Shown piece after piece: positions 17,576 to 26,362 of a stretch of DNA of 64,000 bases. Below the pieces are notes generated by a model. That model did not search any database, had not been told where the DNA came from, and worked only from the letters and a program-made list of their open reading frames with translations. Within the stretch, counting starts at the first letter, position 1. Every line of letters starts with the position of its first letter. The translations under genes were made by a program, and so were the position numbers. Origin of the DNA: an uncultured Verrucomicrobiales bacterium (GTDB taxonomy: Bacteria; Verrucomicrobiota; Verrucomicrobiia; Verrucomicrobiales; DEV007); assembly GCA_937891465.1 (NCBI GenBank), contig CALAHF010000080.1, positions 124,001-188,000 on the forward strand, in the 5' to 3' direction.

Positions 17576-18991
17576 ATGAGAATCTTTAATGCCATCTTTT
17601 TGGCCGCTTCCCTTTCGGTCGGATCATTCGTTGCCTACGCAGACGAGCGCCCGCCAAATATCATTTTTATCATGGCGGATGATCTCGGCTATGCGGAGCT
17701 GGGCAGTTACGGGCAGGAAAAAATCAAAACTCCAAACCTCGATCAATTTGCGAGTGAGGGGATGCGCTTCACTCAGCATTACACAAGCGCACCAGTTTGT
17801 GCGCCGGCCCGTTGCAGCTTGATGACTGGGCTTCACGGTGGTCATGCCGAGGTGAGGGATAATTTTGAAATTGGAACGTGGGAAAGCCACGATGGTCAGC
17901 TACCGCTTACGGCAGGGGCGGTCACAATCGGCGAAGTCCTGAAGAAAAAAGGTTACAAAACAGGAGCCTTTGGAAAATGGGGAATGGGTGGTGTTGGTTC
18001 AACCGGCGACCCGCTGAAGCAGGGATTTGATCGCTTTTTCGGATACAATTGCCAGCGGCACGCACACAATTTGTTTCCGAAATATCTCATCGATGACGCA
18101 GGAAAACGGGTGCTCCCGGGAAATGATCGAGGCCTCTATGGCGAAACTTATGCTCCGCAGATGGTGGCAGATGAGTTGTTGAAATTTGTCCGTGAGAACA
18201 AAGACGAACCTTTTTTCGCCTACTATCCGACGATCATTCCTCACTTGGCGTTGCAGGTTCCCAATGAAGAACTCGAAGCCTACGAAGGGCAGTGGAAGGA
18301 AACGCCGTATACGGGGAAAAGTTATCTTCCACATCCCAAACCGCGCGCGGCCTATGCGTCGATGATTACGTTTATGGATAAACAGGTCGGCCGTGTCATG
18401 GCGTCGCTCAAGGAGCTGAATCTCGATGAAAACACGATCGTTTTTTTTACATCCGACAACGGTGCGACGTTTTTGAAGGAGCAGGTTGATTACGAATTTT
18501 TCAACAGTGTCAATGGATTGAATGGCTTGAAAGGCAGTATTTATGAAGGAGGAATCCGCATTCCAATGCTGGTTCGCTGGCCCGGAAAAATCGAAGCGGG
18601 GACGACTTCGGATCACGTTTCCGCGCATTACGATGCCATGGCGACCTTGGCTGAAGTTGCCGGAACTCCGATCGAATCAAAGCATGATGGCATCAGTTAT
18701 TTGCCAACATTGCTGGGAAAAGATCAGCCTGAGCATGAATATTTGGCGTGGGATTTCGGTGGCTACGGTGGCCAAGTCGCCATCCGAAAAGGTGATTGGA
18801 AGGGATTGAAGCGGAATATGAAGAAAAAGCCCGATACACCGTTGGAGCTTTATAATTTGGTGACCGATCGTGAAGAAAAGAACGACGTCGCAGCGAAGAA
18901 TCCCGCAATCGTTGCCGAAATGGAGAAGCTTTTGCTCGAGGCCCGCGAAGAGCCGGCGCAGGAACGATTCCGTTTTGGAAAATACGAGTAA
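17576..18991 (+). CDS. Sulfatase (arylsulfatase A-like, S1 family)
   Basis: 471-residue exported sulfatase. Signal peptide MRIFNAIFLAASLSVGSFVA is followed by the metal-binding start PNIIFIMADDLGYAELG. The formylglycine motif is CAPAR with Cys75 in VCAPARCSLMTG. Further active-site blocks are FGKWGMGG and FFTSDNGA. Cys75 must be converted by a formylglycine-generating enzyme, which is not in the window. It hydrolyses sulfate esters, probably on a polysaccharide. ATG at 17576 is chosen because the frame from 17315 overlaps the EF-hand gene and the terminator. Confidence 0.93.
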   Translation: MRIFNAIFLAASLSVGSFVAYADERPPNIIFIMADDLGYAELGSYGQEKIKTPNLDQFASEGMRFTQHYTSAPVCAPARCSLMTGLHGGHAEVRDNFEIGTWESHDGQLPLTAGAVTIGEVLKKKGYKTGAFGKWGMGGVGSTGDPLKQGFDRFFGYNCQRHAHNLFPKYLIDDAGKRVLPGNDRGLYGETYAPQMVADELLKFVRENKDEPFFAYYPTIIPHLALQVPNEELEAYEGQWKETPYTGKSYLPHPKPRAAYASMITFMDKQVGRVMASLKELNLDENTIVFFTSDNGATFLKEQVDYEFFNSVNGLNGLKGSIYEGGIRIPMLVRWPGKIEAGTTSDHVSAHYDAMATLAEVAGTPIESKHDGISYLPTLLGKDQPEHEYLAWDFGGYGGQVAIRKGDWKGLKRNMKKKPDTPLELYNLVTDREEKNDVAAKNPAIVAEMEKLLLEAREEPAQERFRFGKYE

Positions 18992-19032
18992 AAAATTGGC
19001 TTGCGAGTGAGGTCCCGTGCGTAACCTCACCC

Positions 19033-19839
19033 ATGCCAGAACTCGCCGAAGTCGAATTTTTCAGAAAACAGTGGGACCCGGGAATCGGTCACGTTTTTGA
19101 TCGCGTGTCGGTTCATCCAAAAGCGCGGATTTTCCGTGAAACACCTGCGCCGACGTTTAAAAAGCAGCTCGCGGGTGAAACGCTGGAGGCGAGTCATACT
19201 CACGGAAAGAAATGGATGTTTCAGTTTTCCAATGGCAAATGGCTGGCGGGTCATCTTGGAATGACCGGCAAATTGTTCACTGCTTCCTCAGATTACAAAC
19301 CTGAGAAACACGATCATCTCGTGTTGCATGGGAAAGCCACGACCTTGGTTTTCTGCGATCCCCGAATGTTTGGAAAAGTGACGCTGGATTTTGAGGAATC
19401 TGGAGGCTTCCCGAAATGGTGGGTCGATTTGCCGCCGTCACCGCTCGATTCCCGTTTTACGAAAACGCTGGTTTTTGATTTCATGGCGAGGCATCCGAAA
19501 TCACCGATCAAAACGCTGTTGCTTGATCAGCGCGTTTTTCCGGGAATTGGAAACTGGATGGCCGACGAAATTTGCTGGCGATTGCCGATTGATCCGGCAA
19601 CCCGAACGGGAGAACTCGACGAATCGGAGCGAGTTGCAATCTGGAAACTCACACGCCAATTGTCGAAACAGGCCATGGGAGTGATCGGGGATGAATGGAA
19701 AAAGCCGCCAAACTCCTGGTTGTTCAATCATCGATGGAAAGACGGTGGGAATTGCCCAAGGAAAGATTGCGGATCCGATCTGACACGAGCGGACTTGCGA
19801 GGGCGGACCACCTGTTGGTGCCCCAATTGCCAAGTGTGA
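19033..19839 (+). CDS. mutM: Formamidopyrimidine-DNA glycosylase family (Fpg/MutM-like)
   Basis: 268-residue base-excision repair glycosylase and AP lyase. N-terminal MPELAEVE supplies the catalytic Pro and Glu after Met removal. HGKKWMFQF holds the conserved Lys. The helix-two-turn-helix is in VFPGIGNWMADEICWR, and a C-terminal zinc finger has two CysXn pairs (CPRKDC and CWCPNC). MPEL favours Fpg over Nei, which usually has MPEG. It starts 41 bp after the sulfatase stop and may be co-transcribed with it. Confidence 0.87.
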   Translation: MPELAEVEFFRKQWDPGIGHVFDRVSVHPKARIFRETPAPTFKKQLAGETLEASHTHGKKWMFQFSNGKWLAGHLGMTGKLFTASSDYKPEKHDHLVLHGKATTLVFCDPRMFGKVTLDFEESGGFPKWWVDLPPSPLDSRFTKTLVFDFMARHPKSPIKTLLLDQRVFPGIGNWMADEICWRLPIDPATRTGELDESERVAIWKLTRQLSKQAMGVIGDEWKKPPNSWLFNHRWKDGGNCPRKDCGSDLTRADLRGRTTCWCPNCQV

Positions 19840-19855
19840 TCCTCGTACGCAAAAA

Positions 19856-19881
19856 CCCCAGCAACCCTGCGGTTACCGGGG
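19856..19881 (+). terminator. Weak stem-loop after mutM, possible terminator
   Basis: CCCC (19856-19859) pairs with GGGG (19878-19881) and an inner AACC pairs with GGTT around CTGC. There is no T-run after it, so termination is doubtful. Confidence 0.35.
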
Positions 19882-20035
19882 AAATTTGCCTTTCAGAACA
19901 AATCCGACGATTTGTAGATGAAAGTGTTGAGGGATAAATTCCCAAAGTTAGAAGTTAGTCCTCTGGAGTCATTGGCATTCCGCCACCTTTTGGACCACCG
20001 TGACCTTTGCCGCCGCCAGCGTGAGCGCCTGAGCC

Positions 20036-20422
20036 CTAGACGTTTATGTTGGTGTCGCCCATTCCTTCGAAGCGCTGAGTCAGACCGTTTTCGGCGATGT
20101 TTTCCCAGGCGTTTCCGTATTTGATAGCGCCTACTCCGCTAAGAACCGATCCGGTTCCTCCGGCGACGGCACCTGCTGAAGCAGCAAGTTTCGCTACGTT
20201 GTTGATTCCACTATCGCGGTGGACCTGAATGCCGCTTGTCTCGATGCAACCTGTGTAAGGATTTTTGCAGTAAGAGACGACACTTGAGGCGTTGAATCCG
20301 CCGATTTGGGTTTGTCCGATTTCACAGTCCCGTGTTTCAGGGGCGACGTCGGCCATGTAGGTGCTGCTGCAACTTGTTACCAAGGCACATGCAACGGCTG
20401 TAAGCAGTAGTTGTTTCATCAT
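20036..20422 (-). CDS. Lipoprotein of unknown function with an in-frame TAG before a Gly-rich tail
   Basis: Signal peptide ending in LVTSC (lipidation Cys), then a small domain with cysteines (CEIG, SYCKNPYTGCIE) and a Gly/Ala segment (LAASAGAVAGGTGSVLSGVG). ATG at 20422 overlaps the upstream stop. The frame ends at a TAG (20036-20038). It stays open for 26 more codons to TAA at 19955-19957, coding a coherent Gly/His/Pro-rich tail (GSGAHAGGGKGHGGPKGGG). This looks like a nonsense mutation, readthrough or a base error. No family was recognised. It belongs with the Gly-rich gene directly upstream. Confidence 0.65.
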   Translation of the reverse strand: MMKQLLLTAVACALVTSCSSTYMADVAPETRDCEIGQTQIGGFNASSVVSYCKNPYTGCIETSGIQVHRDSGINNVAKLAASAGAVAGGTGSVLSGVGAIKYGNAWENIAENGLTQRFEGMGDTNINV

Positions 20423-20811
20423 TTTGTTATTTCGTAGTTTTGTTCTGTTTGTTTCACGACCTTGCGGGTCGTAAAAGCTTTTGGTTTCGAGCCGCAATGG
20501 CTATTGGTCCCGCAGCTAAGTCCGGCATTACTCGCGCTGTTAAGCACGATTGGTGTCCGTGAATAGCCGCCAGCCCAGGCGCCTGCGGTGTAGGGAAGGG
20601 TGGCAAACCCCGGCAATCCCACATTCCCACCCAGTCCGTAATGTGCCGACGAGGTGTAAGGATCAAGAACGGTCGTGCCGCCGAGCCCGAAAGCGTTGCC
20701 CGCTGAGAAGCAGGCCGCATTCGAAGAACAACCGGCTTTGCCCGCTTTTCCTTTGTAGACTTGGACGCCTACGACCTCGCCGTAACCCACGGCGCTGGAT
20801 TTCCCGCTCAC
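20419..20811 (-). CDS. Gly/Ser/Cys-rich protein, unrecognised
   Basis: 130 residues without a recognisable family, rich in Gly, Ala, Ser and Tyr with spaced cysteines (AGCSSNAACF, LSCGTNSHCGS). The start is GTG at 20811. The frame remains open another ~38 codons upstream with a plausible sequence (WFLEKVKEFLGQARKTSYSP) but no standard start, so the 5' end is uncertain and a signal peptide may be hidden or lost. It overlaps the following lipoprotein gene (ATGATGA), which implies translational coupling and a joint surface role. Confidence 0.5.
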   Translation of the reverse strand: MSGKSSAVGYGEVVGVQVYKGKAGKAGCSSNAACFSAGNAFGLGGTTVLDPYTSSAHYGLGGNVGLPGFATLPYTAGAWAGGYSRTPIVLNSASNAGLSCGTNSHCGSKPKAFTTRKVVKQTEQNYEITK

Positions 20812-20926
20812 TATTGGAGAATAACTCGTCTTGCGGGCCTGCCCGAGAAATTCCTTAACTTTTTCTAAAAACCATAGCCGATAGCGCTTTTTGCAGGCTT
20901 TTTAGAGGTGGCTTTTTTTACTAATT

Positions 20927-22048
20927 TTAGGCAACGCCTTTGAGAAAGCGGCAAATCGCCTCTGAAACCGAGTCTGCGGCCAGCAAATCGGGGCCTTTTG
21001 CCATCGATTCAGCGATCGAAAGCTCGGGATCACGGATTTTAATGATCAAATCGAACTCGGACGCGATTTCAGGAGAGTTATCACTATCACCGACGACGGC
21101 AATAATGGGTTTTCCACTACGTCGCGCCATCTGGGCCAGTCCGTGAGGGCCTTTTCCATTGAGCGTTTGGTGGTCGAGCTTGCCTTCTCCGGTAATAACG
21201 GCGTCGCATTCGGCAATCGCTTGCTCCAAATCGATCAAATCTGCGATTAGCTCAAATCCCGGGCGGAGTTGGGCATCGCAAAACGCCATCAGCCCAAAAC
21301 CGAGACCTCCGGCAGCACCTGCGCCGGGTTGTAATTTTAAAAGGGGGGATCTCCCTAAATCCCGTTCGGCGAGCTTTGCCAATGCGGCCAGGCGATTTTC
21401 GAATCCGGAGAAATCAGCTTCCGCAATCCCCTTCTGCTGACCGTATATCCGCGTGGCCCCGTTTTCTCCGAGCAGGGGGTTGTCCACATCGCAGGCGACT
21501 TCGATTGTTGGAAACGTGAAATCGCCGTCAAATCGAACCCCGCCAACACGGTCCAACTCTTCCGGGAGTCGCGTCACGTCTGCTAAATCACGATCGAAAA
21601 ATCGATATCCCAACGCGCGAGCCATTCCCGCGCCGCCGTCGTTCGTAGCGCTTCCGCCGATTCCGATCACGATTCGCTTCGCCGCGTGTTTAGAAATCGC
21701 GTCTCGCAGCATTTCACCCGTGCCAAAAGTAGAAGCGAGCCACGGGTTTCGATCGTTTTCAGGGATTTTCCATAATCCCGAGGCCGCGCTCATTTCCAAA
21801 ACCGCAGTTTCGCCCGCTACGGCATAGCTCGCCGAAACCGGGTTTCCCATCGCGTCTGAAACCTCGACTTCCATCATCTTGCCCCCAAGAACTTCGCAAA
21901 GCACCTCGGTGGTTCCTTCGCCGCCGTCAGCGATCGGCATTTCGTGGATCTCAAAATTCGCCTCCGATAGCCGTTCGCCCAAAATCCGCGCGACCGTTCC
22001 TGCCGACATCGAGCCTTTAAATTTGTCGGGAGCTATCAGTACGCGCAT
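20927..22048 (-). CDS. Glycerate kinase (GarK/GlxK type)
   Basis: 373-residue cytoplasmic kinase that phosphorylates glycerate, feeding it into glycolysis. It has the family start MRVLIAPDKFKGSMSA, the conserved MPIADGGEGTTEVL, the glycine-rich GIGGSATNDGGAGMARALG and ITGEGKLDHQTLNGKGPHG. The ATG at 22048 gives the canonical N-terminus. The longer frame at 22066 starts in the dispersed repeat (22059-22101). It shares its upstream region with the rhodanese gene, which ends inside the same repeat. Confidence 0.93.
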   Translation of the reverse strand: MRVLIAPDKFKGSMSAGTVARILGERLSEANFEIHEMPIADGGEGTTEVLCEVLGGKMMEVEVSDAMGNPVSASYAVAGETAVLEMSAASGLWKIPENDRNPWLASTFGTGEMLRDAISKHAAKRIVIGIGGSATNDGGAGMARALGYRFFDRDLADVTRLPEELDRVGGVRFDGDFTFPTIEVACDVDNPLLGENGATRIYGQQKGIAEADFSGFENRLAALAKLAERDLGRSPLLKLQPGAGAAGGLGFGLMAFCDAQLRPGFELIADLIDLEQAIAECDAVITGEGKLDHQTLNGKGPHGLAQMARRSGKPIIAVVGDSDNSPEIASEFDLIIKIRDPELSIAESMAKGPDLLAADSVSEAICRFLKGVA

Positions 22049-22058
22049 CTCGTTTTTT

Positions 22059-22101
22059 CGATCCAACAGGGTTGATTTGGCGAACGTACCCTATTGGTTC
22101 G
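22059..22101. repeat. Dispersed 21-bp unit, inverted pair
   Basis: Forward unit 22059-22079 (core AACAGGGTT) and inverted unit 22081-22101, which is identical to the inverted unit at 14536-14556. The TAG stop of the rhodanese gene (22091-22093) is read from inside the inverted unit. Confidence 0.85.
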
Positions 22102-22675
22102 TGGAATCCATTTTTTCCAAATCAGCTTGTTTTTCCTCCTTTACAAGTCGGCCCCAGAATTCATTAAACGGATGAACCTTATTCGCAGGTTCTCCCCCGG
22201 GAGTGACCAGATTGCGGTCTTCATTCGCCCAGGCAAAGATCGATCCCCTCACGTTCTTGGCGTTTTTGACTCCCGCTTTGTTCAATTCATCAACAACCAC
22301 GGCGGAGCGATAACCGACCGAGCAATAAACCGCGATGGTTTCGGGCTTTGGATCGGCCGTTTTTAGATATTCGGAGACATCAGCGGCCGATTCAAGATTC
22401 ACTGCACCGGGAATTTTTGAAATGGCGAATTCGTCAGGAGCTCGCGTGTCGACTATTAAAAGAGGAACCGCGCCTTTTTCGTTTGCGGTCATCAATGTGG
22501 CGAGGGTTCCGGTGGAAATGTGATCCACGCTGGTAAATTCACCCTCGATCTCAGCCGATTTATTTTCGAGAGAGCTCATGGCTTGCAGCTTGTTGTAGCC
22601 GCACTGGCTCACCCCGATCAGGACGCAGCCCACCAGCAAAATCAATCCGAGCCAAACTAGAGTCTGCGTTCGCAT
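22091..22675 (-). CDS. Membrane-anchored rhodanese-domain protein
   Basis: 194 residues: an N-terminal membrane helix (TLVWLGLILLVGCVLIGV), a short linker (CGYNKLQAM) that resembles the start of LemA proteins, then one rhodanese domain (about 60-165). The active-site loop is YCSVGYRSA with the catalytic Cys, and LLIVDTRAPDEFAISKIPGA is the usual first half. It faces the periplasm or cytoplasm depending on topology and may transfer sulfur or act as a redox or phosphate-binding module. The last codons (MDSTNQ and stop) are encoded by a dispersed repeat unit, so the natural C-terminus was probably altered. lspA follows 35 bp upstream on the same strand. Confidence 0.85.
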   Translation of the reverse strand: MRTQTLVWLGLILLVGCVLIGVSQCGYNKLQAMSSLENKSAEIEGEFTSVDHISTGTLATLMTANEKGAVPLLIVDTRAPDEFAISKIPGAVNLESAADVSEYLKTADPKPETIAVYCSVGYRSAVVVDELNKAGVKNAKNVRGSIFAWANEDRNLVTPGGEPANKVHPFNEFWGRLVKEEKQADLEKMDSTNQ

Positions 22676-22709
22676 GTCTCAAACTAGCGCGAAATGATCG
22701 AATCGCCAA

Positions 22710-23261
22710 TCACGCAGCGGTTTTGTCTTTCTTCGGTTTTTCATCGCCGTCTTCTTTCGGCTTCCGAAATGCCACGATGAAAAGCAGGGCAGCTGCAATG
22801 CAAATGCAGGAGTCGGCGACGTTGAATGACGGGAAATGGCCGCCGCTGCCTTTGGCTATCAACTCATAAAACGGCAGTTTGAAATCCAGAAAATCGACGA
22901 CGTAGCCGCGACCGGGAAGGATTCGGTCGGTGAAATTCCCCAAAATCCCGCTAACTAATAGCGCTGCTGCTGTTTTCGATAATTTATCGGGAAACGTATT
23001 TTTGCGCCACAAGAGGACAATAAACGTGAGAGCAGTGATCGCGATCGCTCCGAAAAGCAAATTGGCGTAGGCCGTTCCGTTCAGCATTCCGAAGGCCATG
23101 CCTTTGTTGTGAACACGCACCAGATTGAAAAACCCCTCGATGACCGGCACGGTGTCGGTGTAGCCGAGTAGCTCCGGATCCCGAAAATTCTTCACGATGA
23201 AGAATTTTGTAACTTGGTCGAGAATGTAGAGCGGCAAACTGAGCCAGAGAAAGTATTTCAT
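22710..23261 (-). CDS. lspA: Lipoprotein signal peptidase (signal peptidase II)
   Basis: 183-residue inner-membrane aspartyl protease with four hydrophobic segments. It removes signal peptides from prolipoproteins after diacylglyceryl transfer. Catalytic Asp residues lie in GNFTDRILPG and FNVADSCICI. NLVRVHNKGMAFGM matches the conserved N-x-G-AFG region. The C-terminal tail is short and Lys-rich (KKDKTAA). Likely substrates in the window are the lipoproteins at 20036, 39407 and 40322. It is followed by the rhodanese gene in the same direction. Confidence 0.95.
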   Translation of the reverse strand: MKYFLWLSLPLYILDQVTKFFIVKNFRDPELLGYTDTVPVIEGFFNLVRVHNKGMAFGMLNGTAYANLLFGAIAITALTFIVLLWRKNTFPDKLSKTAAALLVSGILGNFTDRILPGRGYVVDFLDFKLPFYELIAKGSGGHFPSFNVADSCICIAAALLFIVAFRKPKEDGDEKPKKDKTAA

Positions 23262-23301
23262 AAAAAGGGGGGAAACGAGGAGCCTGAGAAATGATACGAG
23301 G

Positions 23302-24129
23302 CTAAACAGCGGAAACTTTCGCTTCGATTTCGCGCATGTAACGCAGGCTTTCCGTGCAGATCGTTTCAGCGCCTGGTTTGTAATCGAAAACCTCGACAGA
23401 AACCCAATCGCTGTATTCGATATCTTTCAGCGCCTTGAAAATAGGCTCGAAATCGACCTCACCCATTCCAGGGCCAAGCAAGTTTGGGTCGTTCGCGTGA
23501 AAATGCGCAATCCATTCTTTGCTGGCACGAATCACATCCGCGATTGGCTCAGTCTCGCTCGACATCGCTTTCACATCGAGGTGAAGTCGGCAATTCGGGG
23601 AATCGACCATCTTCGCCAGCTCAATTCCCGAAGCCGCCGTGTTCAAGAAATCACCTTCGCCCGGCCCGAGTGGCTCAAGCGCGAGCGTGACTCCGAGATC
23701 TTCCAAAACCGGCATCGCCTGCGAAATCGTGTCTTTTGCAAACTCCATGGCCTGCTCGTGAGAAATCTCCGGCAGCAAATTCCGCTGAAAAGGAGAGCCA
23801 AGCACCATGATGTCGCCATCCAGCTCGCGACAGAGTCGCGCAAGCTCAGCCAGGTAAGCGCCCGTTGCCTTCCGCACATCCGCATCTGCTGTTGTCAGAT
23901 AAAACCCTTCCGTTTTCGCCAGCAACCAGTGCAGGCCGACGCATTTGAGATCCGCATCTTTGATCTGCTGGCAAATGGTGGTGCGTTGTTCCGGCCTGAT
24001 GTCGAACACGTTCTCATTGATCGTGAACGGCGCAATTTCGACCCCCGTGTAACCGCATTCTCGTGCGTAAGCGAAAGCCTTTTCGAACGGCCAGTCTTGG
24101 AATGTTTCGTTGCAAATTGCGTAATTCAT
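23302..24129 (-). CDS. Sugar phosphate isomerase/epimerase family (xylose-isomerase-like TIM barrel)
   Basis: 275-residue cytoplasmic enzyme. Motifs for a metal-dependent AP_endonuc_2 barrel are ECGYTGVEIAPF, LALEPLGPGEGDFLNT (metal-binding Glu), LHLDVKAMSSE, HFHANDPNLLGPGMGEVDF and VSVEVFDY (second Glu). It probably interconverts a sugar or keto-sugar, but the substrate is not predictable. ATG at 24129 is the natural start. It lies 40 bp upstream of lspA on the same strand. Confidence 0.85.
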   Translation of the reverse strand: MNYAICNETFQDWPFEKAFAYARECGYTGVEIAPFTINENVFDIRPEQRTTICQQIKDADLKCVGLHWLLAKTEGFYLTTADADVRKATGAYLAELARLCRELDGDIMVLGSPFQRNLLPEISHEQAMEFAKDTISQAMPVLEDLGVTLALEPLGPGEGDFLNTAASGIELAKMVDSPNCRLHLDVKAMSSETEPIADVIRASKEWIAHFHANDPNLLGPGMGEVDFEPIFKALKDIEYSDWVSVEVFDYKPGAETICTESLRYMREIEAKVSAV

Positions 24130-24201
24130 TAGTCAGCGGTGTTTTTCGGAAAGGCTAACCATCGCGTGAAAGGTGTGGTGAATCGACCAAAATTTTTTAG
24201 C

Positions 24202-24232
24202 CGCAAAAAAGCGCATAAAACGCAAAAAAAAA
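24202..24232. repeat. Short tandem CGC-A-run repeat
   Basis: Three near-copies of CGC followed by an A-rich run, in the 179-bp gap between divergent genes. Similar A-rich, CGC-containing intergenic strings are common in PVC genomes. No function is evident. Confidence 0.35.
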
Positions 24233-24308
24233 TAGGAGTTGGAAGAACGGTTCTGCTGACCCGTGTTCCGATGTTTCCACTTCGACATCTCGTGAAAGCG
24301 TCCCTTTC

Positions 24309-25427
24309 TTGATTTTCGATTGGCGTGACACTTTCCGGATTAACATTCGTGCTGCGTTCGCTCTCTTCCTGATTCCTTCATCTTCAGCATTTCTTCATGG
24401 CGAAGAACCGGAGCCGGCGAAAATTCAGCATGTTGTCGCTGTCGAAAACGTCTGCGCGTGGCCAAATCTCACCTTGTTGAATGACGGAACGATCATTGCG
24501 ATTTTTCATAATCAACCGAGCCATGGCGGAAAAGAAGGCGATATCGATTGCTGGGCGAGTAAGGACGGACTGACGTGGACGGAGAGAAGCACGGTAACAA
24601 AACACGAAACGGACACCGTGCGGATGAATCATGCGGCGGGCGTCGCGAAAAACGGCGATCTTGTCGTGCTCTGCTCGGGATGGACCAATGTGAAGCAGTC
24701 GAATCGTCCCAAGCAGGCTAAGTTTCGCGACAATATTCTGCGAAGCTGGGTGCTGCGATCTGCCGATGGTGGGCGGACGTGGAAACAGCGCGACACGTTT
24801 CCCGGCGTAGAAGATGGCTGGTCGGAATTGATTCCTTTTGGCGATATCTGGACGGGCGATGACGGGGCGCTGCACGTGTCCTGCTATCAGGGGAAATTCA
24901 AAGACCCGACGCAATCTTCGAAAACGGAAGGCTGGCGTTCGTGGCATTTAACAAGCGAGGACGACGGTTGGACGTGGAAAAAGGTGTCGATCATCGGCCA
25001 AAAACACAACGAGACGGACATTTTCCCGCTTGGTGGGAAAAGTTGGCTCGCGGCGGCTCGAATCGATAAAATGGAACTGATTCGTAGCGACGACAACGGC
25101 GCGACCTGGCAGGAGCCGGTGCCCGCGAGTGATCGAAATGAAATCAACGGACATCTCATTCGGCTCGCTGACGGGCGTCTGCTTTTCAGCTACGGAGTGC
25201 GGATTGAAGGGCGGCGCGGCGTGCTGGCAAAATTCAGCAGCGACGATGGGAAAACGTGGACGGAACCCCTTCGAATTTCTCACACGGCTGATGGCGGCGA
25301 CTGCGGGTATCCTTCAAGCATTCAACTGGCGAGCGGGAAAATCGTGACCGCTTGGTATTCCAGTGAATCACCGCAGCATACAGGGTATCATCTCGGCGTG
25401 TCGGTGTGGGAAGCTCCAGCGAAGTAA
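24309..25427 (+). CDS. Secreted sialidase-fold (BNR repeat) protein
   Basis: 372-residue protein with five Asp-box repeats that mark a sialidase-like six-bladed propeller: SKDGLTWT, SADGGRTWK, SEDDGWTWK, SDDNGATWQ and SSDDGKTWT. The N-terminus (IRAAFALFLIPSSSAFLHG) is a signal peptide. The start is TTG at 24309 and no ATG fits. An arginine triad was not verified, so exo-sialidase activity is not claimed. PVC genomes carry many such proteins acting on glycans. It runs convergently towards the truncated ceramidase remnant. Confidence 0.82.
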   Translation: MIFDWRDTFRINIRAAFALFLIPSSSAFLHGEEPEPAKIQHVVAVENVCAWPNLTLLNDGTIIAIFHNQPSHGGKEGDIDCWASKDGLTWTERSTVTKHETDTVRMNHAAGVAKNGDLVVLCSGWTNVKQSNRPKQAKFRDNILRSWVLRSADGGRTWKQRDTFPGVEDGWSELIPFGDIWTGDDGALHVSCYQGKFKDPTQSSKTEGWRSWHLTSEDDGWTWKKVSIIGQKHNETDIFPLGGKSWLAAARIDKMELIRSDDNGATWQEPVPASDRNEINGHLIRLADGRLLFSYGVRIEGRRGVLAKFSSDDGKTWTEPLRISHTADGGDCGYPSSIQLASGKIVTAWYSSESPQHTGYHLGVSVWEAPAK

Positions 25428-25442
25428 TTCGGTGCGACGACC

Positions 25443-26351
25443 TCACTCCAACTCCGGCGGCACATCGCCATACTGCCAACCGGTCTTGAATTCGGGTGTC
25501 GGGGAACCTTCAGGCACGGGGCCAGGCTTCATCAAATTCGAGAACTCGATTCCTTTGTCGCGGATTTGATCTCCGGCTTCGGGAATCAAATTCGAATACG
25601 CGGTGAGCCAAGTTTCATAGCCGCCGCCGTTTTCGCCGAGCGCTTCGGTCGTAGGCACGTAGACGACGCAGCCGTTTGCCAAACTGACCGGCCAGGTAAA
25701 GGGAAATTTACTCTTCGCTTTGATTTGCAGGCCGAACTCGCAGAAATATTCCGCCGGATTGGTTACAAAAACAGCGGGTCCGATTTGCACGGTCTGGACC
25801 TCGACACTGCGAACGGGTTCTTTGGCGATCAGCGCGTCCAGCATCACAATTTCCTTCGCCCAAATCCAGTCGCTCAAAGCGGCGGCCTTGGTGGGTTTTT
25901 CTTTCACGAGATCGAGACGTTTTGCGAGGCGTTCTTTCGACGGAGCGCGGCGTGGGATTTTTAGCGATTCATTTTTAAAAGCCACCGTCACGTCATTCGT
26001 CGACTGGTTGGTCTGAACGAGCAATTTCACCGCCTCGGCTCCGACTCTGCCCCCGACTTCCATGGCTGATTTCTCGCCCGTGTTCTTCTTTACGGCGGAT
26101 GAATTATCGACCTGCGTCACATCACCCGATGCACAATTCAAAAACACCACGACCGTTTCTTCGCCAAAAGCTCCATCGATGACTTTTTCCAACGCCCACG
26201 GGTAATTCGCCGAAAATCCTGGAGGACTCGTTGTTGCGTGACAGGCGAAATTCACGACGCAGCCGAGCAATTTCCCCGTTTCATCCGACGCACCGATCAC
26301 GCCGACTTCGGGATCGATCGGGCCGGCCACCTCGACGGCATCGGGATTTCC
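25443..26351 (-). pseudogene. Neutral/alkaline ceramidase-like protein, 5' end deleted
   Basis: The C-terminal ~300 residues of a neutral/alkaline non-lysosomal ceramidase-type protein are readable: EVAGPIDPEVGVIGASDETG, VNFACHATTS, FLNCASGDVTQVD and NPAEYFCEFGLQIK. The N-terminal half with its signal peptide is absent. Upstream of about 26351 the frame runs into the antisense of a different gene remnant and then hits a stop near 26415. A GTG at 26330 could still start a ~295-residue product, but it would lack export and active-site regions. The 5' loss is shared with the oppositely oriented remnant at 26363. Confidence 0.75.
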
Positions 26352-26362
26352 GAATCGCGGAT

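Noticed and set aside
20040-20060. TAG in the lipoprotein gene as a pyrrolysine codon
   Set aside because: No pyl genes are visible and nothing else in the window suggests TAG recoding; mutation, readthrough or error is simpler.
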